Source of the DNA: an uncultured Aequorivita sp.
GTDB lineage: Bacteria > Bacteroidota > Bacteroidia > Flavobacteriales > Flavobacteriaceae
NCBI GenBank assembly: GCA_937125455.1
Contig: CAKZLK010000040.1
Span: forward strand, 1-64,000
Reading direction: 5' to 3'
DNA length: 64,000 nt
Shown piece by piece: positions 28,067 to 36,944 of this stretch. The translations under genes and the position numbers were made by a program. The first letter of the stretch is position 1. Each line of letters opens with the position of its first letter. The notes under the pieces were generated by a model, which ran no database searches, had not been told where the DNA came from, and was given only the letters and a program-made list of their open reading frames with translations.

Positions 28067-28153
28067 ATGGTTGGATTGTTGGATGGTTGGATGGTTGGAT
28101 GGTTGGATGGTTGGATGGTTGGATGCTTGGATGCTTGGATTGTTGGATTGTTT
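28067..28153. repeat. GGATGGTT 8-bp tandem array (about ten units)
   Basis: Near-perfect 8-mers ggatggtt, with two ggatgctt and terminal ggattgtt variants, follow one another without spacers. The unit length (8) differs from the heptamer families elsewhere in the window. Open frames through it encode only low-complexity S/T/I/Q/P/N/H strings and are not genes. Confidence 0.9.
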
Positions 28154-28248
28154 TGAAAACAGATTTTTAACCGATGACACATTCTAATGAACACTCCCAC
28201 TGAAAACAGACAACCGATAACAGAGAACCGCCATCAAATCATAACCCA

Positions 28249-28460
28249 GTCTCTATACAAATTTGAAACCGCTATCGCTCTTTCAAATTCACTCGATCTG
28301 ACATTTTAAATATGAAGTGAGAGCTACGAGCTATGAAATCTAAATGATAAAATAACCCACAAACTCAATCGAACATAAACCAAAATATAAGATAAACTAT
28401 TAACCAGAAAAAAGGCAACCTTATTCAGGCAAGCTCAAACCAACAACCGACAACCCCTCC
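28249..28460. repeat. Inverted, diverged copy of the 44-kb repeat module
   Basis: The reverse complement of 28249-28304 matches the tcaggtcgagtgaatttga to aaatttgtatcgagac segment at 44150-44207, and that of 28407-28440 matches gtttgagcttgcctgattaa plus ggttgccttttt at 44283-44315 and 44580-44612. The copy is diverged and partly deleted. The rest of the 708-bp gap (28304-28406, 28461-28650) shows no gene I can support. Confidence 0.75.
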
Positions 28461-28654
28461 CCCCACTCTCGTTGCAGAAAAACCTTCCCCAAAAAAAAGC
28501 ACTGTATGCAATCTCGAACCAATCTGCTACCAAACTGGGAGCAAACCCTTGTAAATATGCCCTTTTGTTGCAGGAGGTTGCAATAGATTGTTTAATATAA
28601 TTTTTCGTGGAAGTTGGTTACAACTTCTTGGCATAGGAAAAAGACGCTCTTACA

Positions 28655-28684
28655 TTTGGGACAATTCATTAAATATTAATTTTT
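28655..28684 (+). promoter_or_regulatory. Putative Bacteroidetes promoter for the DUF6266 gene
   Basis: TTTG (28655-28658), an 18-bp spacer, then TAATTTTT (28677-28684), one base off TAnnTTTG. It lies 14 bp before the ATG, so the leader would be short. Confidence 0.35.
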
Positions 28685-28698
28685 AAAACCATAAAATT

Positions 28699-29343
28699 AT
28701 GGGAACATTTAAAAAGGGAATCCTAGGCGGATTCCGTGGAAAAGTGGGCAGCGTTGTAGGTGCTCGCTGGAGGGGTAAGTACGTGATGCGTAGTGTACCC
28801 GAAATCGATGAGAATCGCACTCCTACGGAGGAGCAAAGAAAGGTACGGGAAAGGTTTGGCCTTGTAGCCCGTTTTTTAAACCCGATGAAGCCTATTATAG
28901 GCAAGTATTTCGGGCAGAAGCAAGGAGACAAGTCTCCATTTAATTTAGCCACTTCCTATCATATCAAGGAAGCGGTACTGGAAGTAGGTGAAGATTTTAT
29001 GATAGATTACCCCAAGGTGCTTATTAGCAAAGGCGACCTAAACGGGCTTCAGTCTCCCGTATTAACCGCGCCTGCGGCAAACATATTGCAGCTGGACTTT
29101 ACGGACAATACTGGGCAGGGATTTGCCAAAGCAGACGACCAGTTATTGGTAGTGCTTTATGTACCAATTCTTGGCGAGTATCAGTTGTTTACTCCAGCGG
29201 GGACGCGGGAGGAAACCTCGGTAAACCTTCCTTTGCCACCCTATTGGTCAAGCATGGCGATCCAAGCTTGGGCAGCCTTTGTAGATGCTGAAGGCAAGCG
29301 CGCCGCTACCAGTAGCTATCTTGGGGAAGTTACGGCCCTTTAA
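28699..29343 (+). CDS. DUF6266 family protein
   Basis: 214 residues. The N-terminal GTFKKGILGGFRGKVGSVVG, then ARWRGKYVMRS, matches the conserved GILGGFxGKVGxVVG-xxWRG start of DUF6266, a Bacteroidetes-specific family of unknown function. Cystine-free, no signal peptide, mostly beta-strand after residue 85 (LPLPPYWSSMAIQAWAAFV). It is on the strand opposite to the polysaccharide genes and visibly richer in G and C than its neighbours. It has its own promoter and terminator. This supports an independent insertion rather than a role in glycan synthesis. Confidence 0.82.
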   Translation: MGTFKKGILGGFRGKVGSVVGARWRGKYVMRSVPEIDENRTPTEEQRKVRERFGLVARFLNPMKPIIGKYFGQKQGDKSPFNLATSYHIKEAVLEVGEDFMIDYPKVLISKGDLNGLQSPVLTAPAANILQLDFTDNTGQGFAKADDQLLVVLYVPILGEYQLFTPAGTREETSVNLPLPPYWSSMAIQAWAAFVDAEGKRAATSSYLGEVTAL

Positions 29344-29368
29344 AAATAGGTTTGCTTATTCAAGCCTA

Positions 29369-29406
29369 AAAAAAGACCCGCAGTTTTTAGTTGCGGGTCT
29401 TTTGTT
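29369..29406. terminator. Bidirectional intrinsic terminator
   Basis: The perfect stem AAAAGACCCGCA / TGCGGGTCTTTT has a 9-base loop. It carries T-rich sequence on the plus side and, read backwards, TTTTTTT on the minus side. It lies between the convergent DUF6266 and HTH genes and can stop transcription from both. Confidence 0.88.
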
Positions 29407-29425
29407 ATTTTTGAATTTTTAAAAA

Positions 29426-29722
29426 TCATTTCATGGTTGAATATCCAGATTTAGCAAGTAAAATGGTTATTATAATTTCTTTTATGTAATACACATTCCG
29501 GCCTATTTTAACGCCTGGCAACACTCCTCTTTGCCGCCAGCGGTATAAAGTTACACGGTCTACACGGAAGATACCTATCATATCTGCTTCCGTTAAAAGT
29601 TCTTTCTCGTCCTCAAGTAATTTTAAATACGGTTCTGGGCGTTCGTTTAATACATTTGGCATTCGTTTGGTGGTAAAGCCAACTTCCTTCTTGGCCTTAA
29701 CTTTTGTAGTTAGAGCTTTCAT
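29426..29722 (-). CDS. Helix-turn-helix (excisionase/MerR-like, HTH_17) DNA-binding protein
   Basis: 98 residues. LLTEADMIGIFRVDRVTLYRWRQRGVLPGVKIGRNVYY (about residues 42-80, quoted in parts) is the classic HTH_17 layout: helix-turn-helix with VTLYRW recognition helix, then a wing with a KIGRNVYY ending. Such proteins serve as excisionases or small regulators of mobile elements. It is convergent with the DUF6266 gene and shares its terminator. A strong promoter-like pair lies 29 bp upstream. No integrase is visible nearby. Confidence 0.85.
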   Translation of the reverse strand: MKALTTKVKAKKEVGFTTKRMPNVLNERPEPYLKLLEDEKELLTEADMIGIFRVDRVTLYRWRQRGVLPGVKIGRNVYYIKEIIITILLAKSGYSTMK

Positions 29723-29750
29723 ATTCTATAAATTTTGAAGGGGGAGAAAT

Positions 29751-29782
29751 TAAATTTAAGGAATATTCTTGATACTAACAAA
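29751..29782 (-). promoter_or_regulatory. Putative Bacteroidetes promoter for the HTH gene
   Basis: On the minus strand TTTG (29779-29782), a 20-bp spacer, then TAAATTTA (29751-29758), one base off TAnnTTTG, with the ATG about 29 bp downstream. Confidence 0.5.
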
Positions 29783-29949
29783 AAATATTGCCGAAAATTC
29801 CTACTAAATAAATTTTAATTGGCTTATAATGAGCTAATAGAGTTTCTTATTGATTGAAACATTAAATACTAAAACGGCAGAAAGAGTGTGTGCTATTTAA
29901 TCGTTTTCTGAGATAATGGGATTTTGAAGTTTCTGCATTTTCAAGAAAA

Positions 29950-31176
29950 TTATGCCAAAGCTTCATACAAATTCAAATATTGCTGTGTAGTAAACTTTTG
30001 ACCAAAAGCAGCTGAGTGATGAATGGCAGCTTTTGACATTGTTTGATATACGTTAGGATTTTCAATAAGCTGAAGTGTTTTATCTGTTAAATCTTTATCA
30101 TTCCTATCTTCAACTGCAAAACCAGTTTTCCCTTCAATAATGGTATCGGGAAATCCTCCCGATTTAAAACCAATAACTGGTAGGCCCATTGCCTGGGCCT
30201 CAACCGAAACAAGACCGAATGCTTCCCTTCTCTTTGACACATCATCGAATGTAGAAGTCATTAAAAAAATATGTGATTTCTCCATAAAGCTCTTTACTTG
30301 TTCTTGTGAAGCCACTCCTGTAAAAGTTACATATTCTTCAATACCTAAACTTTTAATTCCATTTTCAAGATTAGCCCGTTCCGGCCCTTCTCCGATAATA
30401 GTGTAATGAACATTACACCCTTTATCTTTTAATCTTTTAATAGCTTTTAGACCATACAAATGCCCTTTCAATTGCACAAGCCTGCCAACTGTCAATATTT
30501 CTATTTGTTGGTTTGTGATTATCTTTTTTGGAGTTCCACTAAAGATAGCTTTATTAAATCCAATGGGGACTACACTAATCAATTGCTCTTTAACCCCTAA
30601 GTTCAATACTGCTTTTTTTAAATAATTAGAGTTTACAGTTACGACTTTTACATACTTTTTATAAAAAGCACCATATTTGGATTGAAAACTTTCTTCGGTT
30701 TCCAAGAAAGCATCATAGCCATGAAAAGTTATTATTACACTCGGGTTTATGTAACCAATTTCAGCAATATCAACAAGAGTTTGCAGGGCATTGTTAAAGT
30801 GAACGTGGAAAACTTGCCTATAACCCACATGTTCATATTGTTTTAAAATAAAAGCACATTTTAAAAATCCCTTAGGCTTATAGGCCCGATATTTAAAAGT
30901 AAAATACACATTTCGAGGATTCAAAAGGAAACTTGATAATTGAATAAATTGGGCAAATATTTTTTTTTTTGGTTTTATTGGCGGAAATATATTCTGCTTA
31001 ATTTGATATTGCTGAAGTTCATCCTCTTGGGATGAATTTGAAAGACCCAAATATTTATCACAAAAAATCTTAACATTAAAACCTTGGCGGATAGCGTATA
31101 TGATATTAGAAACAATAAACGTTTCAGAAACAGTAGGAAAAGAACCAACTACAATAGCTATGTTTAATGGCTTCAT
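29950..31176 (-). CDS. Glycosyltransferase family 4
   Basis: 408 residues. VVGSFPTVSETFIVSNI near the N-terminus and VIITFHGYDAF (147-157) are WcaL-like. The donor half has LTVGRLVQLKGHLYGL and EX7E at E318 and E326 (REAFGLVSVEAQ). It is the likely paralog of the enzyme at 12431-13606. It lies immediately upstream, in the direction of transcription, of the DUF6266/HTH island, with 227 bp of AT-rich non-coding sequence between. Confidence 0.9.
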   Translation of the reverse strand: MKPLNIAIVVGSFPTVSETFIVSNIIYAIRQGFNVKIFCDKYLGLSNSSQEDELQQYQIKQNIFPPIKPKKKIFAQFIQLSSFLLNPRNVYFTFKYRAYKPKGFLKCAFILKQYEHVGYRQVFHVHFNNALQTLVDIAEIGYINPSVIITFHGYDAFLETEESFQSKYGAFYKKYVKVVTVNSNYLKKAVLNLGVKEQLISVVPIGFNKAIFSGTPKKIITNQQIEILTVGRLVQLKGHLYGLKAIKRLKDKGCNVHYTIIGEGPERANLENGIKSLGIEEYVTFTGVASQEQVKSFMEKSHIFLMTSTFDDVSKRREAFGLVSVEAQAMGLPVIGFKSGGFPDTIIEGKTGFAVEDRNDKDLTDKTLQLIENPNVYQTMSKAAIHHSAAFGQKFTTQQYLNLYEALA

Positions 31177-31188
31177 ATTATTATTTAA

Positions 31189-32175
31189 TTATTTATTATG
31201 TAACCATTTAATAATCGTCGCCCTATTTTCACAATACTCATCATACTGTGTTAATAGTCTATATAAACTTCTAAAATACTCCTTGGACAATTCCTTTTCT
31301 TCAAATGAACCGAAAATTCCTTTAAAAGACTGTTTTACAAATTCCTTTTTAATAGCAGAATAGGCTCTTTTATAAAATTTTTTTTGTGTTATCTTCTTAT
31401 TTTTCAATTCATCTATATAAACACTAACCACAAAATTGGCTTCAGACATTGCCTTACGGATTCTTTGAATATATAACAAACTCATTCTTCCTTCGGGCAT
31501 CCAGTGTTGAAAGTACAGATTTTCATCATACCAAATTTTATATCCCAATAATCGCAACGCATAACAATACTCGGTATCGCCTCCTGAGCTCAGAGAATCG
31601 CCTTTTCTACATGTAAGTAAAGGACTAAATCCACGATCATTTAGCTGAAGCCAATGACTTTTCCTTATAACCATACCAGCACCATACAAACACCCTTTTT
31701 TATGAGTAATATCACCACTTTCCGTACCCTGCTTAGAAACCGCAAAGTATTTGGCATAGCTATCGAACCATTCAGGTTTTTCACCTTCAAATTCAGCCTC
31801 ACACCAACCACCTAAAGCACCTATTTGTTGGTGTCTTTCCATTATCTCGAATGCACTCTGCACATAGGCTTCACATAGCCAATTATCATCATCACAAATT
31901 AGAAGGTATTCATACTTTGCTTTTGAATACCCCAATTCTTGCGCGTAGGACTTACCAGGTATTGGCTGAAGAAATGATGAATATTGTATAGATACCGTTC
32001 CATTTTTTTTCCACCAATCATCTGCAAATGATTTTGTGCTATCAGAAGAATTATTGTCCACCAATATTATTTCAACAGGGCATTCACTTTTTTGGGTTGC
32101 TAGATGCGATAAGGTTTCGACTAATCGGTTCCTACCGTTATAGCTGCATATTATAATTGAAACTCCTTTTTGCAT
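31189..32175 (-). CDS. Glycosyltransferase family 2
   Basis: 328 residues. VSIIICSYNGRNRLVETL, LVDNNSSDST, PGKSYAQELGYSKAKYEYL and the metal site CDDDNWL (95-99) define a GT-A enzyme of the DDDN type. GGDTEYCYALRLLGYKIWYD has the ED/TE acid expected further on. It lies 19 bp from the GT8-like gene and is probably in one transcript with genes up to 35923. Confidence 0.9.
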   Translation of the reverse strand: MQKGVSIIICSYNGRNRLVETLSHLATQKSECPVEIILVDNNSSDSTKSFADDWWKKNGTVSIQYSSFLQPIPGKSYAQELGYSKAKYEYLLICDDDNWLCEAYVQSAFEIMERHQQIGALGGWCEAEFEGEKPEWFDSYAKYFAVSKQGTESGDITHKKGCLYGAGMVIRKSHWLQLNDRGFSPLLTCRKGDSLSSGGDTEYCYALRLLGYKIWYDENLYFQHWMPEGRMSLLYIQRIRKAMSEANFVVSVYIDELKNKKITQKKFYKRAYSAIKKEFVKQSFKGIFGSFEEKELSKEYFRSLYRLLTQYDEYCENRATIIKWLHNK

Positions 32176-32194
32176 TCTTAATATTATTTTTAAG

Positions 32195-33193
32195 CTAATA
32201 TCCTTTTAAAACCATTCTTAGTGTCCTTTTGAACAAAACAAAAGCTTTATATAGCCTGCTACTATTTTTTGGTTTAGCGTTTACAATAGTAGGTTTTGGC
32301 TTTTTGCCAAAAACATAAATAATATCTTTTAACGCATTGTAGTTATTTTGTAAAAGATCACTTTTATACTCCATATATATGGGTGCTAAATCTTTTCTAT
32401 TATCTAAATTGAAGTTTTGGTTGTATGAAGCCAATATAGGCAGATTTTCCATCTTAAAATGACTGTAGTGAAAGAAAACGACTGGGGTTTTGGTGTCGTT
32501 TACAAGATACTTTTCTTTATTATTGATAATTTTTCGTTCGTGAAGATTCCAGTTGGCCACATTGTATCCCAAATGTCTTAAAATAAAAACACGGTCTAAA
32601 AATGCAGGTGCATAGCCCAACCATATTTGGTCGTAGAAAAAACCTTTTTTTAAATCGTGAAATCCATACGCTCGTACCCGCTTGTCCCACCACTCAATAA
32701 ATGATTGGGTTTGTATGGTTTTATTTACAGCCAAAAACCCAAGGTTATAAATACCTGTTCGCATCAAATCCTTATCTTGGGGATGACCTATTTCACCTGT
32801 TGGAGAACATATATGGGGGGTTAAAACAACTTGGTGCTCCTTGAGTGCCGAAAACACTTCTTTAAATGGGGAAAAAACCTTAATATCTGGGTCAATATAT
32901 AAAACCGTATTGTAACCTTTTTCGAAAAAATGGGTAAATAATTTTGGTTTAACCACTGTACAGAGTTCGGCAATATTATAGGTGTCCTTTAACTCCGCTA
33001 CCAATTCAGGAAGTAGTTTGTGAATCCACAGAATTTGATCTGCTCCTAAATCATCATAATCTATCCCTTCATTTGGTTCATCAAGAATAGCAATACAAAA
33101 ATCTACTTCGGGATGCTGTTTCTTAAAGGAACAGGCCAAGGTTTTAGCATGGGCTAGATAATTATTGGCACATATAGTAAATGCTAAAGTCAT
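32195..33193 (-). CDS. GT8-like glycosyltransferase (GT-A, DPD metal motif)
   Basis: 332 residues. FTICANNYLAHAKTLACSFKK at the N-terminus, then KPKLFTHFFEKGYNTVLYID and DPDIKVF (DPD at 101-103) correspond to the nucleotide-sugar and manganese sites of the family 8 type. GIYNLGFLAVNK is the typical following strand. Family 8 enzymes retain the anomeric configuration, usually adding glucose or galactose. It shares a TAATG stop-start with the neighbouring GT2. Confidence 0.8.
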   Translation of the reverse strand: MTLAFTICANNYLAHAKTLACSFKKQHPEVDFCIAILDEPNEGIDYDDLGADQILWIHKLLPELVAELKDTYNIAELCTVVKPKLFTHFFEKGYNTVLYIDPDIKVFSPFKEVFSALKEHQVVLTPHICSPTGEIGHPQDKDLMRTGIYNLGFLAVNKTIQTQSFIEWWDKRVRAYGFHDLKKGFFYDQIWLGYAPAFLDRVFILRHLGYNVANWNLHERKIINNKEKYLVNDTKTPVVFFHYSHFKMENLPILASYNQNFNLDNRKDLAPIYMEYKSDLLQNNYNALKDIIYVFGKKPKPTIVNAKPKNSSRLYKAFVLFKRTLRMVLKGY

Positions 33194-34224
33194 TATTTTT
33201 TAAAATATTTTTTAATAAAAAGCTTACAGACTCTTTTAAGGTTAAAATCCTTATAAGGCTTTAATTTCTTAACCTGGTTCGTAAGTTTTATATTTTTTTC
33301 AATTAGTTGTAATGTGATGTTTTTCGTGAGCTTTGGACTATCAATAGAAAAAACAATGTTCATTAAATATTCATAATCCTCTTTTGTATCGCACATTCTT
33401 ATATAGTTTGATGCGACTCTAAAACAATACTCCTCAATAATATCCGTAACATCTTTTTTAAAAATCCCTGAACTAAGTACTGGAGAAAATTGACCTAGGG
33501 CTAATCTAAGCTTCTCTATTTTATTTTTTTTTGAATAAATGCCATCCGAATGTACTCTGTAAGAAAAGGTGTCTTCATTACTGAATTTTATAAGTCCTTT
33601 AGTTGCGGTCATCAAATGTAAAGGCCAATCTCCTATAGTCGTTTTTTTCATATAAGAGGGAATACCCTCATCCACCCAATTCAAAAATAATACCCCCGCC
33701 GTATGAATATAATTTCCTTTCGCTAAAGTGTAGATATCAGTAGTGTCGTTCGGTAAAGGAAAGGTATCATAGGAAGCTTTACTCTCGTCCTTGCTATTTG
33801 AATAAATTAAATGGCTATCGTTATTTTCATTAGTGTAAACTACTTTCCCATTGGTAAAAATCATTGCATATTCAGGATTTGCCTCCATAAAATCCACCTG
33901 CTTTTGCAGTTTTAAAGGGTCTGTCCAGTAGTCGTCGCCTTCGCAAAGGGCTATGTATTTTCCACTACATTGTTGAAGTGCGGAGACAAAGTTTGGCATC
34001 ATGCCGCTATTTACAGAATGATTAATATAATTAATGGTGATGTTTTTTTTGTCTATTGCAAATTGTGTAATTAAAGGATGGGTATTATCAGTGGAAGCAT
34101 CGTTCGCAATTATAAATTCTATTTCAAAATCTGTTTTTTGCATCAATACGCCTTGGATGGCTTCTGCAATATATTTTTCATGATTATAAGCGATCATGCA
34201 AACCGATACTAATGGTATATTCAT
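33193..34224 (-). CDS. Glycosyltransferase family 2
   Basis: 343 residues. It is a paralog of the enzyme at 23117-24022: LVSVCMIAYNHEKYIAEAI, IIANDASTDNT and CEGDDYWTDPLKLQ (96-100) line up motif for motif, but the C-terminal third is different. Two copies of one GT2 type 10 kb apart could mean duplication followed by a new acceptor. It is followed by the PglD-like gene 5 bp on the transcript side. Confidence 0.92.
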   Translation of the reverse strand: MNIPLVSVCMIAYNHEKYIAEAIQGVLMQKTDFEIEFIIANDASTDNTHPLITQFAIDKKNITINYINHSVNSGMMPNFVSALQQCSGKYIALCEGDDYWTDPLKLQKQVDFMEANPEYAMIFTNGKVVYTNENNDSHLIYSNSKDESKASYDTFPLPNDTTDIYTLAKGNYIHTAGVLFLNWVDEGIPSYMKKTTIGDWPLHLMTATKGLIKFSNEDTFSYRVHSDGIYSKKNKIEKLRLALGQFSPVLSSGIFKKDVTDIIEEYCFRVASNYIRMCDTKEDYEYLMNIVFSIDSPKLTKNITLQLIEKNIKLTNQVKKLKPYKDFNLKRVCKLFIKKYFKK

Positions 34225-34229
34225 TTGTA

Positions 34230-34856
34230 TTATAATATGCGATTAGGGTTCCCCACTACTCTAACATTTGCAGGAACATCTTTTATTACAACGGTCCCCG
34301 CTCCAATTGTGGAATTATCACCAATATTAATATCGGGCATTAGGGTAGCGTTACTACCAATAAATACATTTTTACCAATGGAACAACGCCCAGGGATGGA
34401 AACATTACATGCAATTTCTGTAAAATCGCCAATTTGGCAATCATGACTAATTGTGCTGTTAAGGTTCACCAAAACTCCTTCCCCCAGATAAACATCATTT
34501 GTAATTATAACTCCTTGCATAATTTGGCAGCCTTTATTTATGATGGTATTAAAAGTTCCAACTTTGGCGGAAGTAGAAATAATAGAAGATAATTCTCCTC
34601 CTAACGCCATAAACTTTTCAGCCATCTGTTTTCGCAAGATAGGATTTCCAAGTCCTAAAGAAAACCTTTTGTCTTCAGATGCAAAGTATTTTACGGCTGC
34701 ATTGGTATTGTTAATTATTTTAAATTTATTGTATAAAAATTCATCTTTTGTATTGATATCGTCATAAAAAACAATCTCATTATCTTTTAAAAGCATTTCA
34801 CTTGAAAGGATTTCCAATAGTTCCTTTGCCATTCCCTTTGCGCCAATTACAAGCAT
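34230..34856 (-). CDS. Sugar O/N-acetyltransferase, PglD/NeuD family
   Basis: 208 residues. The N-terminal nucleotide-sugar-binding Rossmann-like part is LVIGAKGMAKELLEIL. A left-handed beta helix runs from about residue 95 to 200, with H138 in STISHDC, matching the catalytic histidine of PglD. Members N-acetylate 4-amino-4,6-dideoxy sugars made by a DegT aminotransferase, and the DegT gene lies 2 bp upstream. The pair resembles VioA/VioB and PglE/PglD. The NDP-4-keto-6-deoxy sugar would have to come from a dehydratase encoded elsewhere. Confidence 0.87.
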   Translation of the reverse strand: MLVIGAKGMAKELLEILSSEMLLKDNEIVFYDDINTKDEFLYNKFKIINNTNAAVKYFASEDKRFSLGLGNPILRKQMAEKFMALGGELSSIISTSAKVGTFNTIINKGCQIMQGVIITNDVYLGEGVLVNLNSTISHDCQIGDFTEIACNVSIPGRCSIGKNVFIGSNATLMPDINIGDNSTIGAGTVVIKDVPANVRVVGNPNRIL

Positions 34857-34858
34857 GT

Positions 34859-35923
34859 TTAACTTCCTTTTATAATGTGAATAATACTACTTTGTATATT
34901 AACGTCCAGTTTATAGAATAATGGCAAACACATTATCCTTTTACTTATTCTTTGTGAAATAGGACTTGTAGTACCGTTAACATAAGGCAATTTATCCAAA
35001 CTGGGATAAAAATATCTTCTTGGGAAGATTTCCTTTTCATTTAATGAACTACTCACTTTTAGTAATTGTTCTTCCGAATCAAAAAGAATAGGGAAGTATG
35101 CATAGTTCCATTGGGTTTCTTCTCTCAACTTCAACTGTTGGAATTCATTCAACTCTTTTGCATATAATTCCACAATGCGTTTTCTATCTTTTAAAATAGC
35201 ATCAATATATGGAAATACGGCCAATCCCATCGCTGCTTGTAATTCACTAATTTTAGCATTAATACCCAACCCATAAAACTCCAGGGCTCCTTTATGTCCA
35301 AAATTGTGGTGGTAAAAAAGTTTATCAAACAAGGCAGTATTATTAGTAAACAAAGCCCCGCCTTCGCCTGTATGGAATACTTTAGTAGCATGAAAACTAC
35401 AGGTACTTACATCGCCGTATTCAAAAATACTTTTGCCTTTATAGGTAACTCCAAAGCAATGGGCGGCATCGTAAATAACTTTTAGGTTGTGTTTTTTTGC
35501 GATAGTTTCTATCTCTTCAACTGCACAAGGATTGCCAAAAACATGGGTTGCCAGTATCGCGCTTGTTCTTGGGGTAATAGCAGCTTCAATTTTGGTTTCG
35601 TCTATGGTAAGGTATTCTGGATGAATATCTACAAAAACAGGCGTACAGCACTCCCATACAATACTACTAGTGGTGGCAACATAACTAAAGGGGGTGGTTA
35701 TTATTTCTCCGGTTAAGCCCAATGCCTTAATCGCAATCTGCAACGGCAAGGTGCCATTGGTGGTCGCTAAAATATTAGGGACATTTAAATATTCTTTTAA
35801 CCTCGCTTCCAGTTCTTCAACCAAAGCCCCTCTATTGGTTATCCAACCTGCATCCCACGCCTTTTTAAGGATGGCGTTGTATTCTGCCTGGGGTGGGAGA
35901 AATGTTTTGGTTACGTTTATCAA
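34859..35923 (-). CDS. DegT/DnrJ/EryC1/StrS aminotransferase (sugar 4- or 3-aminotransferase)
   Basis: 354 residues. The N-terminus is FLPPQAEYNAILKKAWDAGW-ITNRG. PLP contacts include D152 (VIYDAAHCFG), and K181 in SFHATKVFHTGEGG is the Schiff-base lysine. The N-terminal pattern is close to VioA-type enzymes, which aminate dTDP-4-keto-6-deoxyglucose with glutamate, but substrate cannot be proven here. The start is TTG at 35923 with an in-frame stop two codons earlier. An exact TAnnTTTG box lies upstream, so this gene may head its own transcript. Confidence 0.9.
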   Translation of the reverse strand: MINVTKTFLPPQAEYNAILKKAWDAGWITNRGALVEELEARLKEYLNVPNILATTNGTLPLQIAIKALGLTGEIITTPFSYVATTSSIVWECCTPVFVDIHPEYLTIDETKIEAAITPRTSAILATHVFGNPCAVEEIETIAKKHNLKVIYDAAHCFGVTYKGKSIFEYGDVSTCSFHATKVFHTGEGGALFTNNTALFDKLFYHHNFGHKGALEFYGLGINAKISELQAAMGLAVFPYIDAILKDRKRIVELYAKELNEFQQLKLREETQWNYAYFPILFDSEEQLLKVSSSLNEKEIFPRRYFYPSLDKLPYVNGTTSPISQRISKRIMCLPLFYKLDVNIQSSIIHIIKGS

Positions 35924-35944
35924 TGCTTAGGGTTTTAAAATATT

Positions 35945-35978
35945 CAAATATAATTGAAGTAATTTTTAATCCATCAAT
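35945..35978 (-). promoter_or_regulatory. Putative internal promoter upstream of the DegT gene
   Basis: TATATTTG on the minus strand (35945-35952) is an exact TAnnTTTG. A loose ATTG lies 22 bp further up (35975-35978). It sits in the only gap (64 bp) between the SGNH genes and the DegT gene. Confidence 0.42.
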
Positions 35979-35987
35979 TTATACTGT

Positions 35988-36920
35988 TTAAAGGCTATCC
36001 AATTTTTGATTTAAGATTTCAGTGAACTTTTTTGCTCCACTAATATTTAAATGATCGTCATTTTTAAAGTCTGTTACTAAAAATCTTTTATCTTTTTCAA
36101 AGTTATAATAATGTAGTTTTTTATTTGCAAGCAATAAACTGTCTATATATTTTATTTTTCGAAGGTCTTTCTTGTGTATTTTGGCTGATAAATAGCTTTT
36201 ATATAACGGGGTAGAAACAAGTATTACCTCAATGTTGTTCTTATCACAATAAGCAATGAGATTATTAACAATTTTTGTATTGTATTTATAGTTTGCAATT
36301 GACTGCCTTGTATGCCTGTTCTTTAACCTTAAAACACTTGTACTCATAATTTTTTCTTCGTCATAGTTTAATGCCTCAAACTCAGTTTTCCCTTCTTGAT
36401 ATGTAACAAAACCATATTTATTTATTACGTATTTTGGACTACTTGGTGTAAATTTTCTGATAATATTATACCTGAAAAAATCAGGGGAAGAACTATACAA
36501 TGATATTTTATTAATGAATGAAATTCGATTTTTATTTATTCCATGGTAAATATAATACCAGGGTTGCCTAAAATAAGACTTGGGGCGTTTTTGCTCTAAA
36601 GTGTGGTAATCTAATTCAAGTATAACATATTTTAAATTTTTCAGCTCGTTTACATATTTAAAAAACAAAGCAGAATCAAAACGCAAATCTTGACCTCCAT
36701 ACGCCAAGTTAGCCGCTTTAATATTGAGTTGTGCAGGGTTTATTGCATTTTGATTATGGGAAGAGCCAAATATTAATAATTCAACATCTTTATGTTCTTT
36801 AATATAAACTGCTTTTGTATTAAAGGTATCGGGATAGTAACGTATAAATAGTTCTATAAAAACAAAAGCTACTATAAAAGGAATTAAAAACAGAGAAAAT
36901 CGCTTAACAAATCTTTTCAT
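35988..36920 (-). CDS. SGNH-hydrolase-like membrane-anchored protein (MBOAT partner, copy 2)
   Basis: 310 residues. An N-terminal membrane helix lies at about residues 7-27. VELLIFGSSHNQNAI then presents S54 in a GxSH motif, and near the C-terminus NDDHLNISGAKKF provides the D and H of an SGNH dyad. With the paralog at 36945 it shares the same topology, GxSH and DxxH-xGAKKFT-IL motifs. Proteins of this AlgJ/AlgX/DltD type take acyl groups delivered by an MBOAT and put them on polysaccharide in the periplasm. The MBOAT is encoded two genes away. Family membership is by motif, and overall similarity to named families is low. Confidence 0.7.
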   Translation of the reverse strand: MKRFVKRFSLFLIPFIVAFVFIELFIRYYPDTFNTKAVYIKEHKDVELLIFGSSHNQNAINPAQLNIKAANLAYGGQDLRFDSALFFKYVNELKNLKYVILELDYHTLEQKRPKSYFRQPWYYIYHGINKNRISFINKISLYSSSPDFFRYNIIRKFTPSSPKYVINKYGFVTYQEGKTEFEALNYDEEKIMSTSVLRLKNRHTRQSIANYKYNTKIVNNLIAYCDKNNIEVILVSTPLYKSYLSAKIHKKDLRKIKYIDSLLLANKKLHYYNFEKDKRFLVTDFKNDDHLNISGAKKFTEILNQKLDSL

Positions 36921-36944
36921 TAATTAAAATTAAAGTAACCTTTT

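Noticed and set aside
28003-28200. Low-complexity reading frames rich in S, N, H, P, T, I and Q over the GGATGGTT array
   Set aside because: They are produced by the 8-bp tandem array. No start site or codon bias supports coding.
28699-29722. Integrated prophage or ICE
   Set aside because: Only a DUF6266 and an excisionase-like HTH gene are present, with no integrase, relaxase, capsid or tail genes.
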